From contig JASGHK010000005.1 of the NCBI GenBank assembly GCA_049841135.1, positions 1,426,001 through 1,490,000 on the forward strand: 64,000 bases of DNA, in the 5' to 3' direction. Shown here one piece after another: positions 12,880-21,660 of the stretch (within the stretch, counting starts at the first letter, position 1; each line of letters starts with the position of its first letter). Origin of the DNA: JACRCT01 sp049841135. GTDB lineage: Bacteria > Myxococcota > Myxococcia > Myxococcales > UBA5297. The notes beneath the pieces are model-generated. The model saw only the letters and a program-made list of their open reading frames with translations, was not told the DNA's origin and made no database searches. Position numbers and translations under genes: made by a program.

Positions 12880-13644
12880 TCAGGCCGCAGCCGAAGCGCG
12901 CACCACGAAGTCATGCAGCTCGGGCCACACCGGCTTGATCCGATCGACCCCGGCCTCGCCGAGCATCGAGACGACGTCGACCCGCCGCGCCTCGCCCGCG
13001 AGCTGTGAGGCGAGCCAGGCGCTGAGCACCTCGGCGAGGCCGCGTGAAGAGCCGGCGAGCATTCGAAGCTCTGGGCGCGCGAGCTGGTCCCTGGCGTCTT
13101 CCAGCTTCCCTGCCCGTGCGGCCAACACCGCGCGGCAGAGGATGGCCTGCGGCGAGTCGGCGACCTTGAGCTTCTCGCACGCCAAGAGGCTCGCGTTCGC
13201 TTCCGGGACCTTGCCCAGGAGCGCCGCGCAGAGCGCGTGGTTCGGCTGAGCGATATTGCGCAGGTCGAAGTAGAAGCGGCTGCGCTTGACCGCGCGGGCG
13301 AACGACTGCTCGGCCTCGGCGACTTGCCAGAGCCCGAGCTGAGCCACGCCGAGATTGTGGAGGGCCACCGGCGATTTCGGCGCCCGTCGGGCCACCTGCT
13401 CGAAGCCCGCGAGCGCCTCGACGTATCGGCCCTCGTTCAACCGCGCCACGGAGGCCATCGAGAGAGCGTTGGTCTTGCGAGCGCGCACGAGGTTGTAGGC
13501 GAAGACGACCAGGAAAATGGGGACGACGAGATACGGCATCAGTTCCGTAAGCGCCGAGGCACGCTGCCCGCCCACCGTGTAGAGCACGATGAAGACGACT
13601 ATCAGTCCGAACCAAAGGCCCAAGAGCGTCAGGAACCGCCGCAT
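12880..13644 (-). CDS. Membrane-anchored TPR-like protein
   Basis: This protein has 254 residues from the ATG at 13644, which is preceded by GGGAGGAC; an ATG four codons upstream (13656) is possible. Two membrane helices lie at about 5-25 and 38-58, followed by ARKTNALSMASVARL and TPR-like helical pairs (YVEALAGFEQVARRAPKSPV, then VALHNLGVAQLGLWQVAEAE). The C-terminus is RASAAA. TPR domains bind partner proteins, but the partner is unknown. The gene is divergent from the WGR/SWIM gene, with 162 bases between the two starts, so they probably share a regulatory region. Confidence 0.75.
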   Translation of the reverse strand: MRRFLTLLGLWFGLIVVFIVLYTVGGQRASALTELMPYLVVPIFLVVFAYNLVRARKTNALSMASVARLNEGRYVEALAGFEQVARRAPKSPVALHNLGVAQLGLWQVAEAEQSFARAVKRSRFYFDLRNIAQPNHALCAALLGKVPEANASLLACEKLKVADSPQAILCRAVLAARAGKLEDARDQLARPELRMLAGSSRGLAEVLSAWLASQLAGEARRVDVVSMLGEAGVDRIKPVWPELHDFVVRASAAA

Positions 13645-13806
13645 CCGTCCTCCCATGATCGAGTCGCCGGGACTCCACACTCCAGACCGAAGGTATCGGT
13701 CAGCGCGGGGAGGGTAGACGGTTCCGACTCGGCCTGCCACGACGGTGGTCGTTCGCAGAGCCGTGGTCGGTTCCACGCCAGCAGCGAACCGGGCCAGAAT
13801 CGGCGC

Positions 13807-15414
13807 ATGCCACGCTTCGAAAGACTGGACGACCGGCGCTTCTGGGAGATCCACACCGACGCGGACGGGAAGACCGTGCACACCCGCGCCGGGATCCTCG
13901 GCTCGGACGGCCGCCCGTCCAAGCGCAAGACCTGGCCGACGAAGAAGGCCGCCGCCGAGGAGGTCAAGGCGCGCACCGAGGAGCAGCTCGCCAAGGGCTA
14001 CGTGCAGCTCCCGAGCTGGGAGGAGCCGGCGCCCAGGGAGATGCTCGAGCTGATCGCCGCCGACCCGACGAGCCCCGGCGGCTACCAGGTCTACGCCGAC
14101 TGGCTGCAGCAGAAGCGCCACCCGCGCGGCGAGCTGATCATGCTGCAGGTCACGCGCGCCGCCCGTCCGGACGACGCGAAGCTCCTCAAGGCGGAGGAGG
14201 CGCTGCTCGAGAAGCACGCCAAGCTCGCGCCGCCGCGCTGCACCGAGGCGTCGAAGAAGACGCGGCGCAAGATGCCGGAGTGGGCCAAGAGCGAGCTGCG
14301 CTGGGAGCACGGCTTCGTCGCCTCCGCGCGGCTCGCTCACTTCTTCGCCGACCAGCCCTGGACCATCCGCGAGCTGGTGACCGAGCTGCTCGAGCACCCC
14401 GCCGGCCGGTTCCTGCGGAGCCTGGAGCTCGGCATCCGCGGGGACGTGGACGGAGTCGTCTCGTACGTCGACGTCCTGGACGACCTCGCGCGGCTGGCGC
14501 CGCCCTCGCTGCGCTCGCTGTCGGTGGTCGAGGCGCCGGCCGGGACCGCGAAGCTCGCCTTCTCGGAGCTGGGGCCGCTCGATCACGTGCTCGCGGCGAT
14601 GCCGGGGCTCGAGTCGCTGCGCCTCGCGGGGCAGAAGATGTCGTTCGGCGACCGGGAGATGCCGGGGCTCAAGAGGCTGTCGGTGGCCACCTCGGACCCG
14701 TCGGTGCTCGCCTCGCTCGTCTCCGGCCACCTCCCGGCGCTCGAGTCGCTGGAGCTCGACTGCGGCGAGGCGGCGCTCGACCCGGCGACCATCGCTCCGC
14801 TCCTGGGCGGCGAGCGGGTGCCCAAGCTGCGACGGCTCGCCCTGGCGCGGACCGCGCAGACGGACGCGCTGGTCCTCCCGCTCGCCAAGGCGCCGCTCTT
14901 GGCGAGGCTCGAGAAGCTGAGCCTGGCCGGCGGGCACCTGAGCGATCAGGGCGCGGCGTCGCTGATCGCGCAGCGCGAGGCGTTCGCCCACCTCGCGACG
15001 CTCGACGTGTCGGGCAACGAGGTGCACGAGAAGCTGGAGGCGCTGGGCGCGGTGTGTCCCAAGGTGGTGGTCGCCTCGCAGCGCGCCAAGACCGCGGTGG
15101 CGCTCTCCGACAGCGACCTCACGCGGCTCTCGAAGGACTCCGCCACGCTCGCCAAGGCGCGGGACCTCGCGAAGCCGAGCGCCTGGGCAGGCCTGGGCCG
15201 CGAGGCGGGTTCGTACTGGGGCCGATGCAAGGGCTCGTCGGTCTACGACGTGACCTTCAGTCCGGCGACGAGCGACACCACCTGCACGTGCCCTGCGGCG
15301 GGGTTCCGGGAGCGGGCCTGCAAGCACGCCGTGGCGCTGGCCATGCTCGTGGCTGCCGGAGTCGAGTTCAGCGAGAAGCCGAGGCCGGCGGGGTTTGGCG
15401 AGTCGGCGTGGTGA
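13807..15414 (+). CDS. WGR / TIGR02996 / leucine-rich-repeat / SWIM zinc-finger protein
   Basis: This 535-residue cytoplasmic protein has four recognisable parts. A WGR domain occupies residues about 1-75 (RRFWEIHTDADGKTVHTRAG, then KGYVQLP). A TIGR02996 domain follows at about 77-115 (LELIAADPTSPGGYQVYADW, then RGELI). Irregular leucine-rich repeats run from about 190 to 425 (LESLRLAG, LESLELD, LEKLSLAGGHLSDQGAASL). A C-terminal SWIM-type zinc finger at about 490-510 (CTCPAAGFRERACKHA) supplies the Cys-x-Cys and Cys-x-His ligands. WGR domains bind nucleic-acid ends in PARPs, and SWIM fingers bind DNA or proteins (family knowledge). No catalytic domain is visible. Together this suggests a nucleic-acid-binding adaptor. 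TIGR02996 proteins are typical of Myxococcota and Planctomycetes. Confidence 0.85.
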   Translation: MPRFERLDDRRFWEIHTDADGKTVHTRAGILGSDGRPSKRKTWPTKKAAAEEVKARTEEQLAKGYVQLPSWEEPAPREMLELIAADPTSPGGYQVYADWLQQKRHPRGELIMLQVTRAARPDDAKLLKAEEALLEKHAKLAPPRCTEASKKTRRKMPEWAKSELRWEHGFVASARLAHFFADQPWTIRELVTELLEHPAGRFLRSLELGIRGDVDGVVSYVDVLDDLARLAPPSLRSLSVVEAPAGTAKLAFSELGPLDHVLAAMPGLESLRLAGQKMSFGDREMPGLKRLSVATSDPSVLASLVSGHLPALESLELDCGEAALDPATIAPLLGGERVPKLRRLALARTAQTDALVLPLAKAPLLARLEKLSLAGGHLSDQGAASLIAQREAFAHLATLDVSGNEVHEKLEALGAVCPKVVVASQRAKTAVALSDSDLTRLSKDSATLAKARDLAKPSAWAGLGREAGSYWGRCKGSSVYDVTFSPATSDTTCTCPAAGFRERACKHAVALAMLVAAGVEFSEKPRPAGFGESAW

Positions 15415-15528
15415 TGGCGAAGGTGCGAGTGGCCGGCGCTCCAGTGGACTGATCTTCCCGAGCGGGAAGAATTCGCGCTGGCCGCCCCCACACGAGCCGA
15501 GTTCATCAGGCGACGGCGGGCATCCAGA

Positions 15529-15866
15529 TCAGGCCACCCCCCCGGCCTCCGTTGCGAGTCTGTACTGCGTCGCTGGTATGTCCCGCTCTCGGCGGTCGAG
15601 CTGTGCAGTTCCCCGGTCTCGGCACGGAAGCTCGGGGACGCCTCCCACCGTAGCTCTCGCTCGCACCAGGATGCCTGCGAGGGGGTCAGGGACCGCCAGG
15701 AAGAAGATGTCGCCGGCGCAGGCACGCTTCCCAGGTGAAGATCCTGGGCGGTCGAAAGCATCAGCCAGCCCACCTCCCCGTCGTCCGAAAGCTTCGCGAG
15801 CGCAGCGATCTCCTCGACGGGATCTGGGTAGCGGTTGTCCGCTGTCAGCTTGTAGAGCCAGTGCAC
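15529..15866 (-). CDS. Small hypothetical protein with one frame disruption
   Basis: A GTG at 15866 with GGAGG six bases upstream opens a frame reading HWLYKLTADNRYPDPVEEIA, then KLSDDGEVGWLMLSTAQDLH. Near 15715-15735 the plausible coding frame changes, and AGDIFFLAVPDPLAGILVRA continues to a stop at 15529, giving about 112 residues. The start overlaps the end of the Kelch-type surface protein gene. No family is recognised and no membrane segment is seen. The composition is protein-like in both parts, and the antisense and alternative frames are not. Confidence 0.45.
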
Positions 15867-18397
15867 GGCGACCTCCGCATCGAGGCGCGCCGCAGCAAGC
15901 CCACGAATCCAAGGATGATCCACGCCACCGAGGGGCCGCCGCTGCTGCTGGCGCAGTGGCACCCGCTGGTCTCGTCCGTCGGGCCCGGCAGCCCGACGTC
16001 CGGCGTTCCTGCGTCGGGGCACCCCGCCGCCAGGCATTGGCCCGCCGAATCGCAGAAGCCCTCGGTCCTCGTGCCGTCGGCGCAGGTCGCATGGCCGCAG
16101 GGACTCTCCGCCGGGAAGGTGCACGCGTCGCGGTGGACCCCGTCGCAGACTGCTCCGCACGTACCGCCTGGACCGCACGACGTCCGCCCGTTCAAGGGCT
16201 CGCCGGTCACGGGCAGGCAGCTTCCGGGATGGCCTTGGAGGTTGCAGGCCTCGCACTGGCCCTCGCAGGCCATGTCGCAGCACCGGTAGTCGGCGCAGAA
16301 GCCACTGGTGCAGTTGCTCCCGCGAGCGCAGTTGTGGCCGAGGTCGAACTGGGCCATGCAGCCGCCCTCGTAGCAGAAGTGGCCGGGCACGCAATCGGAG
16401 TCCTCGACGCAGGCCGCCAGGCAGCTCCCGGCAGAGCACCCGAAGGGCGCGCAGTCCTGCCGCGGCTGCACCGGGCACACTCCGTTGGCGCAGAAGCTCG
16501 CTGAGACCGCCTCGTGGCCGCCGCAGGACGCCGGCTGGCACTGGACCGTCGGGTAGGTGCAGACGGCGGTGGTGACACCATCGCAGGCGCTGGTGCCGCA
16601 GAGCGTGCCGTCGGCGGGGCAGGCCTTGCGGCCCACCGGGTCGCCGGTCACGGGCGAGCAGGTCCCTTCCGTGCCCGGCAACGCGCAGCTCTCGCACCGC
16701 CCGGAACACGGCTGGTTGCAGCAGACGCCGTCGACGCAGAAGCCGGACAGACAGTCGAGGTCGGCGACGCAGGTCGAGCCGTTGGCCAAGGCCTCGAGGT
16801 ACTCCCACGTCTCGTCGAAGCCGAAGCACAAGGCGCCCCCGAAGAGGACGACTCGGGACCCGGACGAGGCCATCCCCATGTCCATGAGCCACGGCGGCGC
16901 CTGGGTTGCCTGCTGGATCCAGGCGGTGCCAGACCACTCGTAGGTGGCTCCGTCGCGGCAGAGGAGAAGCGCTCGGTCGACGAGGCTGGACGCGATGCAG
17001 TGCTGCGGAGTCTGGGCGACTTGGCTCCAGTCGGTGCCGTCCCAGCTCCACGTCCAGGCGCCATCGCTGAGCAGGACGCGATCCCCCGCGGTGACCATCC
17101 AGCTGGGCCACGTCGGACTCTGGCTCGAGGGCTTCTGGGTCCAGGTGACGCCGTCCCAGACCCACGTCCCATGTTCGGGAGAGAAGAGGACGATCGACGT
17201 CCCCAGACCTGCCATCAGGTGGCCAGCCATGGCGGGAGGCGAAGAGGGAGGCGTGAGCTGCCGCCAGCCTGTGGCCTCCCATCTCAAGGTTTCACCGAGG
17301 AGCGAGTAGTCAGCAACGCGGTAAGCGACGACCTCGGTCTGTGAACTGGCGCCGATCAAGTTGTCACCCCAGAGGAAGTTCTGTGCATCGACCTCCAGCT
17401 GGCTCCAGCGCGCGCCATCCCAGTGCCACGCGTCGCGGCAGGCCAAACCGCACTTTCCGACCATGAGGAGCCCGCCGCCGAGCGGAGCCATGAACGGCAT
17501 TTCGCGCCCTGGTGGGCTCTGGGTCGGCGCGACCTTTGCCCACTGCGCCCCGTCCCAGCTCCAGGTTGCGAAGTCATAGTCGAGGACCAAGGCCTGGAGA
17601 GGCCCCGAGGCGGGGGCCAGAATGTTGTTTGGATGAGGCGAGAGGGTGTTCTCGGTCCAGCTCGTGCCATCCCAGACCCACGTCGAGTCGTGGACCATGA
17701 TGGCCATGGTCGATCCCGCGGCGACGGCCGGCGAGCCACTGGGCCTTTTGGCCGAGAGCAGCCGCCAATCGGATCCATCCCACTCCCAGGTTCCGTCATT
17801 GGCGAGGCACGCCACGGTCGAACCGAGAGGGACCAGTTGGAAGCGGTCGGTGCGCGGGTGGTGGGTCGTAGCCTTCTCGGCCCAGGAGGTCCCATCCCAA
17901 AGCCAGGTCTTTCCGCTGTAGGCAAGGGCCCCGCCGAGCGGCAAGCCGACGATGACCATGCCTGGGTCGGGAACGCCAAGGTCGGGCCTCTGCGTCCAGG
18001 TCTCGCCGTCCCACTCCCAGAGGTCGTTGGCCCCGCCGGGGCGGTATGCCCACACCCGTCCGTTGACGGTGGTGGCCAAGTACCCTCTCTCTTCTGGCGG
18101 GGGCGTCGTCGCCGGCCAGCGCCGGGTCCAGGCCGTGCCGTCCCATTCCCAGGTCTGCTCGGTCCAGTCGCGGAAGCCAGAGTTTTCGCCGCCCAGGAGC
18201 ACGACCTTCGAGCCCAGCGTGGCCATCGCGGAGCCAGGGAGGTATCGCAGCAGCTGAACCTCTCGCCAGCCCCAGGCAGTGGCACCGAGCTTCGAGCGCG
18301 CGGTGGCGGTCGAGGCGTGCTCGGGTGGCGACGCCGGCGTGCACGCCACCACGGCGGTGCACACCAAAGTGGCAACGGCAGTCTGGATCCAGCGCAT
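15845..18397 (-). CDS. Kelch-like repeat and Cys-rich surface lipoprotein with MYXO-CTERM-like tail
   Basis: This 850-residue protein starts at the ATG at 18397, preceded by GGAGGGG. The N-terminus is a lipoprotein-type signal ending VCTAVVAC. Residues about 30-560 contain more than ten repeats of the pattern WEWDGTAWT / WLWDGTSW / WSWDGAQW, as in Kelch-like beta-propellers of myxobacterial surface proteins. Residues about 565-790 are Cys-rich modules (CCNQPCSGRCESCA, CCDMACEGQCEACN) common in predicted adhesive or cargo proteins. The C-terminus has the MYXO-CTERM order: SGCHC, a hydrophobic helix (VAWIILGFVGLL) and an RR cluster. That signal is thought to route proteins to the outer surface. 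About ten residues follow the basic cluster, longer than usual. The function is probably surface attachment. Confidence 0.85.
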   Translation of the reverse strand: MRWIQTAVATLVCTAVVACTPASPPEHASTATARSKLGATAWGWREVQLLRYLPGSAMATLGSKVVLLGGENSGFRDWTEQTWEWDGTAWTRRWPATTPPPEERGYLATTVNGRVWAYRPGGANDLWEWDGETWTQRPDLGVPDPGMVIVGLPLGGALAYSGKTWLWDGTSWAEKATTHHPRTDRFQLVPLGSTVACLANDGTWEWDGSDWRLLSAKRPSGSPAVAAGSTMAIMVHDSTWVWDGTSWTENTLSPHPNNILAPASGPLQALVLDYDFATWSWDGAQWAKVAPTQSPPGREMPFMAPLGGGLLMVGKCGLACRDAWHWDGARWSQLEVDAQNFLWGDNLIGASSQTEVVAYRVADYSLLGETLRWEATGWRQLTPPSSPPAMAGHLMAGLGTSIVLFSPEHGTWVWDGVTWTQKPSSQSPTWPSWMVTAGDRVLLSDGAWTWSWDGTDWSQVAQTPQHCIASSLVDRALLLCRDGATYEWSGTAWIQQATQAPPWLMDMGMASSGSRVVLFGGALCFGFDETWEYLEALANGSTCVADLDCLSGFCVDGVCCNQPCSGRCESCALPGTEGTCSPVTGDPVGRKACPADGTLCGTSACDGVTTAVCTYPTVQCQPASCGGHEAVSASFCANGVCPVQPRQDCAPFGCSAGSCLAACVEDSDCVPGHFCYEGGCMAQFDLGHNCARGSNCTSGFCADYRCCDMACEGQCEACNLQGHPGSCLPVTGEPLNGRTSCGPGGTCGAVCDGVHRDACTFPAESPCGHATCADGTRTEGFCDSAGQCLAAGCPDAGTPDVGLPGPTDETSGCHCASSSGGPSVAWIILGFVGLLRRASMRRSPCTGSTS

Positions 18398-18453
18398 GGC
18401 CCCTCCGCGAACTCGGGATGCACGCAGGGTATCAGCGGGTCGGGGCTTTAGGA

Positions 18454-19845
18454 CTACCGTCGTAGCTCGCGCTCCAGCGCCGGTCGCTGCCACTCAGGCA
18501 CCGGCGCGTCGCGAAGGATTCGCGCGGCTTCTTGGACCTTGCCGGAGGACAGCAGCGGCCACGCCAGCGCCAGGGACAGTTCCGCGCTCGGCGTCTGGAG
18601 CGCGAGCGCGGTGGCGCGCTCCTGCTGAGCCTCGTCGGGCTGGCCTCGCGCGTCGAGGACGACGGCCCGGAGCGCATGCCCCGCCGCGATGCGCCGCCGG
18701 TCGGTCTCCGGCGCCAGCGCGAGCAAGGGCGTGGCGGCGAACTCGGCGGCGTCCCAGTCGCGCGCTTCGACGGCGAGCCAGAGCTTGCCCAAGAGCGCGC
18801 CGGGATGGTCCTTCACGGACTGCAGCACCTCGTCATAGAGCCTCGCCGCCTCTTCCTTTCGTCCGAGGTGGCGCAGCAGGTGGCCGCGTGCGAGGTTGCT
18901 GCGCAGGGAGCGGGCGTCCTGCTCGCGCCGATAGTCGAGGTGGCTCCAGCCCTCCTCCCACCGTCCGGCGTGCAGCTGGAGCGTGCCCAGCACTCGGCTT
19001 CGGGCGATGGCGGGCGCGTCGACCAGCTCGTCCTCCAGCAACTCCTCCGTCACCGCGCGGCCCAGCCGGTCGAGGGCGTCCTGGGGCTGGCCGCCGAAGA
19101 ACTGCAGCAGCGCCGCTGCGCGCCACTCACCCGAGATCGAGGTCGTGTTCGAGCGCGGACCGTCCAGCGACCGCCCTGCGGCCAGGTGCAGGCGGGCTTG
19201 CTCCTCGACCGGATCGCCGCACTCCCCCCACCGTTCGGCGTCGACGAGCGCCAGAAGCCGATGCAGCGGCTTGGGGTCATCGTCGGTGAACCAGCTTTGG
19301 AGCATCGGCTTCCATTCGAGCAGCGCCTCGCCCTCCTCGCTGGCGATCCGAAGGCCGCTGCAGGTGCCCTGCCTGAACGCGGTGCCGAGTCGCTGCCAGC
19401 TTCGCTCCAGCTCCGCCGAGTTGTGCTCGGCCACGAGGTGCTGCAATGCGAGCTGGATCCGGATGCCCCCGAGGCCGCAGGCCATTCCGGCGAGGACCCA
19501 GGGCAGCACCGAGCCTGCGGCGCGATGCCAGGGCACTGGCGTCGCCTTCGTCCACCGTCTCCAGCGGTCGAAGACCCGGCTGGCCAACTCGGCGAAGACC
19601 AAGTTGGAGACGATCACGCCTCCGAGAGCGAGCGCCACGGCGGAGGCCGAACGCAGCAGCAGGGGTACCAGTTCGGCCACTCCGATCAGAAGCGAGCCCG
19701 AGATCAGGATCTCCACGAGCATCGGCTTCGGCCGCAGCCGCGCTCCGCAGTGAGGGCACGTGCGCTTGAAGAGGCCCCGCGGCGTCACGCCTGGCGCGAA
19801 GCTCTTGGCGCACTCGGGGCAGGCCGACTTCGGCTCATGGGCCAT
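18454..19845 (-). CDS. Zinc-ribbon membrane protein with TPR-like repeats
   Basis: This protein has 463 residues from the ATG at 19845, with AGGAG upstream. An N-terminal zinc ribbon (CPEC at about 9-12, CPHC at about 30-33) is followed by two membrane helices at about 43-62 and 68-90 and a third hydrophobic stretch at about 110-135. Residues about 230-460 are helical TPR-like repeats (SRVLGTLQLHAGRWEEGWSH, then RGHLLRHLGRKEEAARLYDE). It is an inner-membrane protein with a cytoplasmic zinc ribbon and either a periplasmic or cytoplasmic helical domain. The role is not known. It is not clearly in an operon with the surface protein downstream (56 bases apart). Confidence 0.7.
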   Translation of the reverse strand: MAHEPKSACPECAKSFAPGVTPRGLFKRTCPHCGARLRPKPMLVEILISGSLLIGVAELVPLLLRSASAVALALGGVIVSNLVFAELASRVFDRWRRWTKATPVPWHRAAGSVLPWVLAGMACGLGGIRIQLALQHLVAEHNSAELERSWQRLGTAFRQGTCSGLRIASEEGEALLEWKPMLQSWFTDDDPKPLHRLLALVDAERWGECGDPVEEQARLHLAAGRSLDGPRSNTTSISGEWRAAALLQFFGGQPQDALDRLGRAVTEELLEDELVDAPAIARSRVLGTLQLHAGRWEEGWSHLDYRREQDARSLRSNLARGHLLRHLGRKEEAARLYDEVLQSVKDHPGALLGKLWLAVEARDWDAAEFAATPLLALAPETDRRRIAAGHALRAVVLDARGQPDEAQQERATALALQTPSAELSLALAWPLLSSGKVQEAARILRDAPVPEWQRPALERELRR

Positions 19846-19897
19846 GGGGCTCCTCGTGTCGACGGGAGCCCAGGAAGCACCGCGCATGCCGCCGCAC

Positions 19898-19925
19898 GGA
19901 TTCGGAAGAATCGGAACCTGGCCCC
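19898..19925 (+). repeat. Interspersed repeat family B, copy 1
   Basis: GGATTCGGAAGAATCGGAAC followed by CTGGCCCC. It is one of seven copies in the window. This one has a base change in the second half-unit. Confidence 0.85.
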
Positions 19926-19941
19926 GAGCCGAGCCGCTCGC

Positions 19942-19969
19942 GGATTCGGAGGATTCGGAACCTGGCCCC
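19942..19969 (+). repeat. Interspersed repeat family B, copy 2
   Basis: GGATTCGGAGGATTCGGAAC followed by CTGGCCCC, in direct orientation to copy 1 and 16 bases after it. It is followed by GATCTGACCCCTTGGGG, a motif of the kind often linked to REP elements of IS200-like (RAYT) transposases. Confidence 0.85.
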
Positions 19970-20458
19970 GAGATCTGACCCCTTGGGGCGCCCAACTTCG
20001 TCACCGGTGACGCGCCAGGTCAGGCCTCCGGGCCTTCGGCGACAAATCAATGGTGCGGGCCAAAATCCAGGCCCAGCAAATTCAATGGGTTAGACGGCCC
20101 ACCTTCGTGATTTCAAAGACTTACGAGAATCGGCCTTCCAGCCCCCGCCACGAGCCCGTTCGACCGCAGCGGCGGAGGGCTGCTTCAGCCCACCGAACAT
20201 CTCCGGCGTGGCTTCCCAGAAGTGCAGGGCGCAGCTTCGCGAAGCTCCCCCTCGGCCGGGATCCGCTCGCGGGTCGGGTTCTCGGCGCGGTGGTAGCTCA
20301 AGCAAAGGTATTCGAGCGCCTCGAGGTGCTGGGCGAAGACGTCGGTCCCAGTCGCAGATCTCGAGCACGGTCGTCCACGTCGTCCACCCGGTCTCTCCGT
20401 CCACCCCACTTCACCTCCGGCGGCTCGCGCGAGCCTTTGCGCTAAGCTTGCCGCCCGC
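19970..20458. other. Gap of about 490 bases with only a possible decayed coding stretch
   Basis: No intact gene is supported. On the minus strand between about 20404 and 20090, protein-like pieces appear in three different frames (TTVLEICDWD, then FAQHLEALEYLCLSYHRAEN, then FWEATPEMFGGLKQP). This would fit a decayed or badly sequenced small gene. A short GTCCAC-rich run lies at about 20370-20403. Confidence 0.3.
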
Positions 20459-21571
20459 ATGCGCCCGCTCGCCGCGACGCTCGCCCTCCTCGCGCTCCTG
20501 ACCGCCGCTCGCGCCCAGGCGGTTGAAGGCGAGACGCTCGCGCTGTGTGCGGAGCCAGGCGCCGAGGAGCAGGAAGCGGCGGTCATCCTCAGCCGCTGGA
20601 TGCGGTCGGTGCGTGTGGAGGTTCGCCGCTGCGTGCCCGGTTCGACACCGGTGCGCCGGCTCTCCTTCGTCTCCGGGACGGATGGGCGCGTCCTCGTCCG
20701 CCTGGAGACCCTGACCGCGACGCGCGAGCGGGAGGTGCCCTGGCTCGAGACGCCGGGTGCCGCGCTCTCGCGCATGCGGGCGAAGAGCCTGCTCGCGCGC
20801 TTCTCGGTGCTGCTCGAGGCGCTCGTGACCGAGGACCGGCTCGCGGCGCCGGTGACTCTGGTGGCGGCGAAGCCAGCTGTGCGTAAGGCGGCGCCAGCGA
20901 CCGCGACCAGCGATGCGCCCCCGCTGCCCGTGCGGACGACCGAACCCACCGCGACCGAGCCCGCCGCCGCGCCACCGCCGGCGCCTGTGCCCGAGTCGCC
21001 AGAGCTCGCGCTCGCCCCGGTCCCCGCTCCCGTAAGCCCGGCCCCGGAGCCGCCAGCGCCCCCCAGGCCCGAGCGACGCTGGGCCTTCGGCCTCGACGGC
21101 GCGGCGGCGTACCACCTGCGCTCGCCCTACCTCTCCACCTGGGACTTCGGCGGCGGACTGCACTACGGCCCCATCCGCTTCGCCGTCACCTACCAACCCG
21201 AAGCCACCTGGGAGATCGGCGACCGGGAGGTGGGCACCACCGTGGTCGGCTTCTCCCTGGGCGGTCGCTTCGCGCTGTTCGAAGAAGGCGACTTCGAGCT
21301 GGGCGTGTTGGCCAACCTGCTGCTCGATCACCTCATCGTCCGGCGCAAGGAAGAGGGTTACGGCTTCACCCGGGACAGCGACTTCGGCGTCTCGGGCGGC
21401 CTCTTCGGCGCGAGCCGTCTGGGCCCCGCCGGTGCGGAGCTGCGCCTGGAAGGCATGGCGATGCCGACCGCGCACGTGATCGAAATCCCAGGGGCTGGCG
21501 CCCGCCGCTTCAACGCCTTCGGCCTGCGCGTCAGCCTGGCTCTCTTCTGGGACGTCTGGCGGCCGAGGTGA
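20459..21571 (+). CDS. Secreted protein, predicted outer-membrane beta-barrel with Pro/Ala linker
   Basis: This 370-residue protein begins with a signal peptide (MRPLAATLALLALLTAARAQ, cleavage after about residue 19-21). Residues about 22-130 form a domain in which two Cys (near 30 and 59) could pair. Residues about 135-205 are a Pro/Ala-rich periplasmic linker. Residues about 208-370 alternate polar and hydrophobic residues and end in an aromatic strand (LALFWDVWRPR), as in small outer-membrane barrels. No family is recognised. It precedes a sigma factor/FecR operon, separated by family B and C repeats, so co-transcription is doubtful. Confidence 0.7.
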   Translation: MRPLAATLALLALLTAARAQAVEGETLALCAEPGAEEQEAAVILSRWMRSVRVEVRRCVPGSTPVRRLSFVSGTDGRVLVRLETLTATREREVPWLETPGAALSRMRAKSLLARFSVLLEALVTEDRLAAPVTLVAAKPAVRKAAPATATSDAPPLPVRTTEPTATEPAAAPPPAPVPESPELALAPVPAPVSPAPEPPAPPRPERRWAFGLDGAAAYHLRSPYLSTWDFGGGLHYGPIRFAVTYQPEATWEIGDREVGTTVVGFSLGGRFALFEEGDFELGVLANLLLDHLIVRRKEEGYGFTRDSDFGVSGGLFGASRLGPAGAELRLEGMAMPTAHVIEIPGAGARRFNAFGLRVSLALFWDVWRPR

Positions 21572-21589
21572 TCGAAGGTGGCTTGGGGA

Positions 21590-21617
21590 GAATTCGGAGG
21601 ATTCGGAACCTGGCCCC
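21590..21617 (+). repeat. Interspersed repeat family B, copy 3
   Basis: GAATTCGGAGGATTCGGAAC followed by CTGGCCCC, 18 bases after the stop of the outer-membrane protein gene. Confidence 0.85.
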
Positions 21618-21660
21618 ACCGATCGAGCTCCGACCAAGGTCGTCGAAGGCAACGAGCGGA

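Noticed and set aside
12586..13008. A plus-strand gene starting with a WGR-like peptide
   Set aside because: Only about 16 codons match the WGR domain. The rest is antisense to the TPR gene, so it is a duplication relic.
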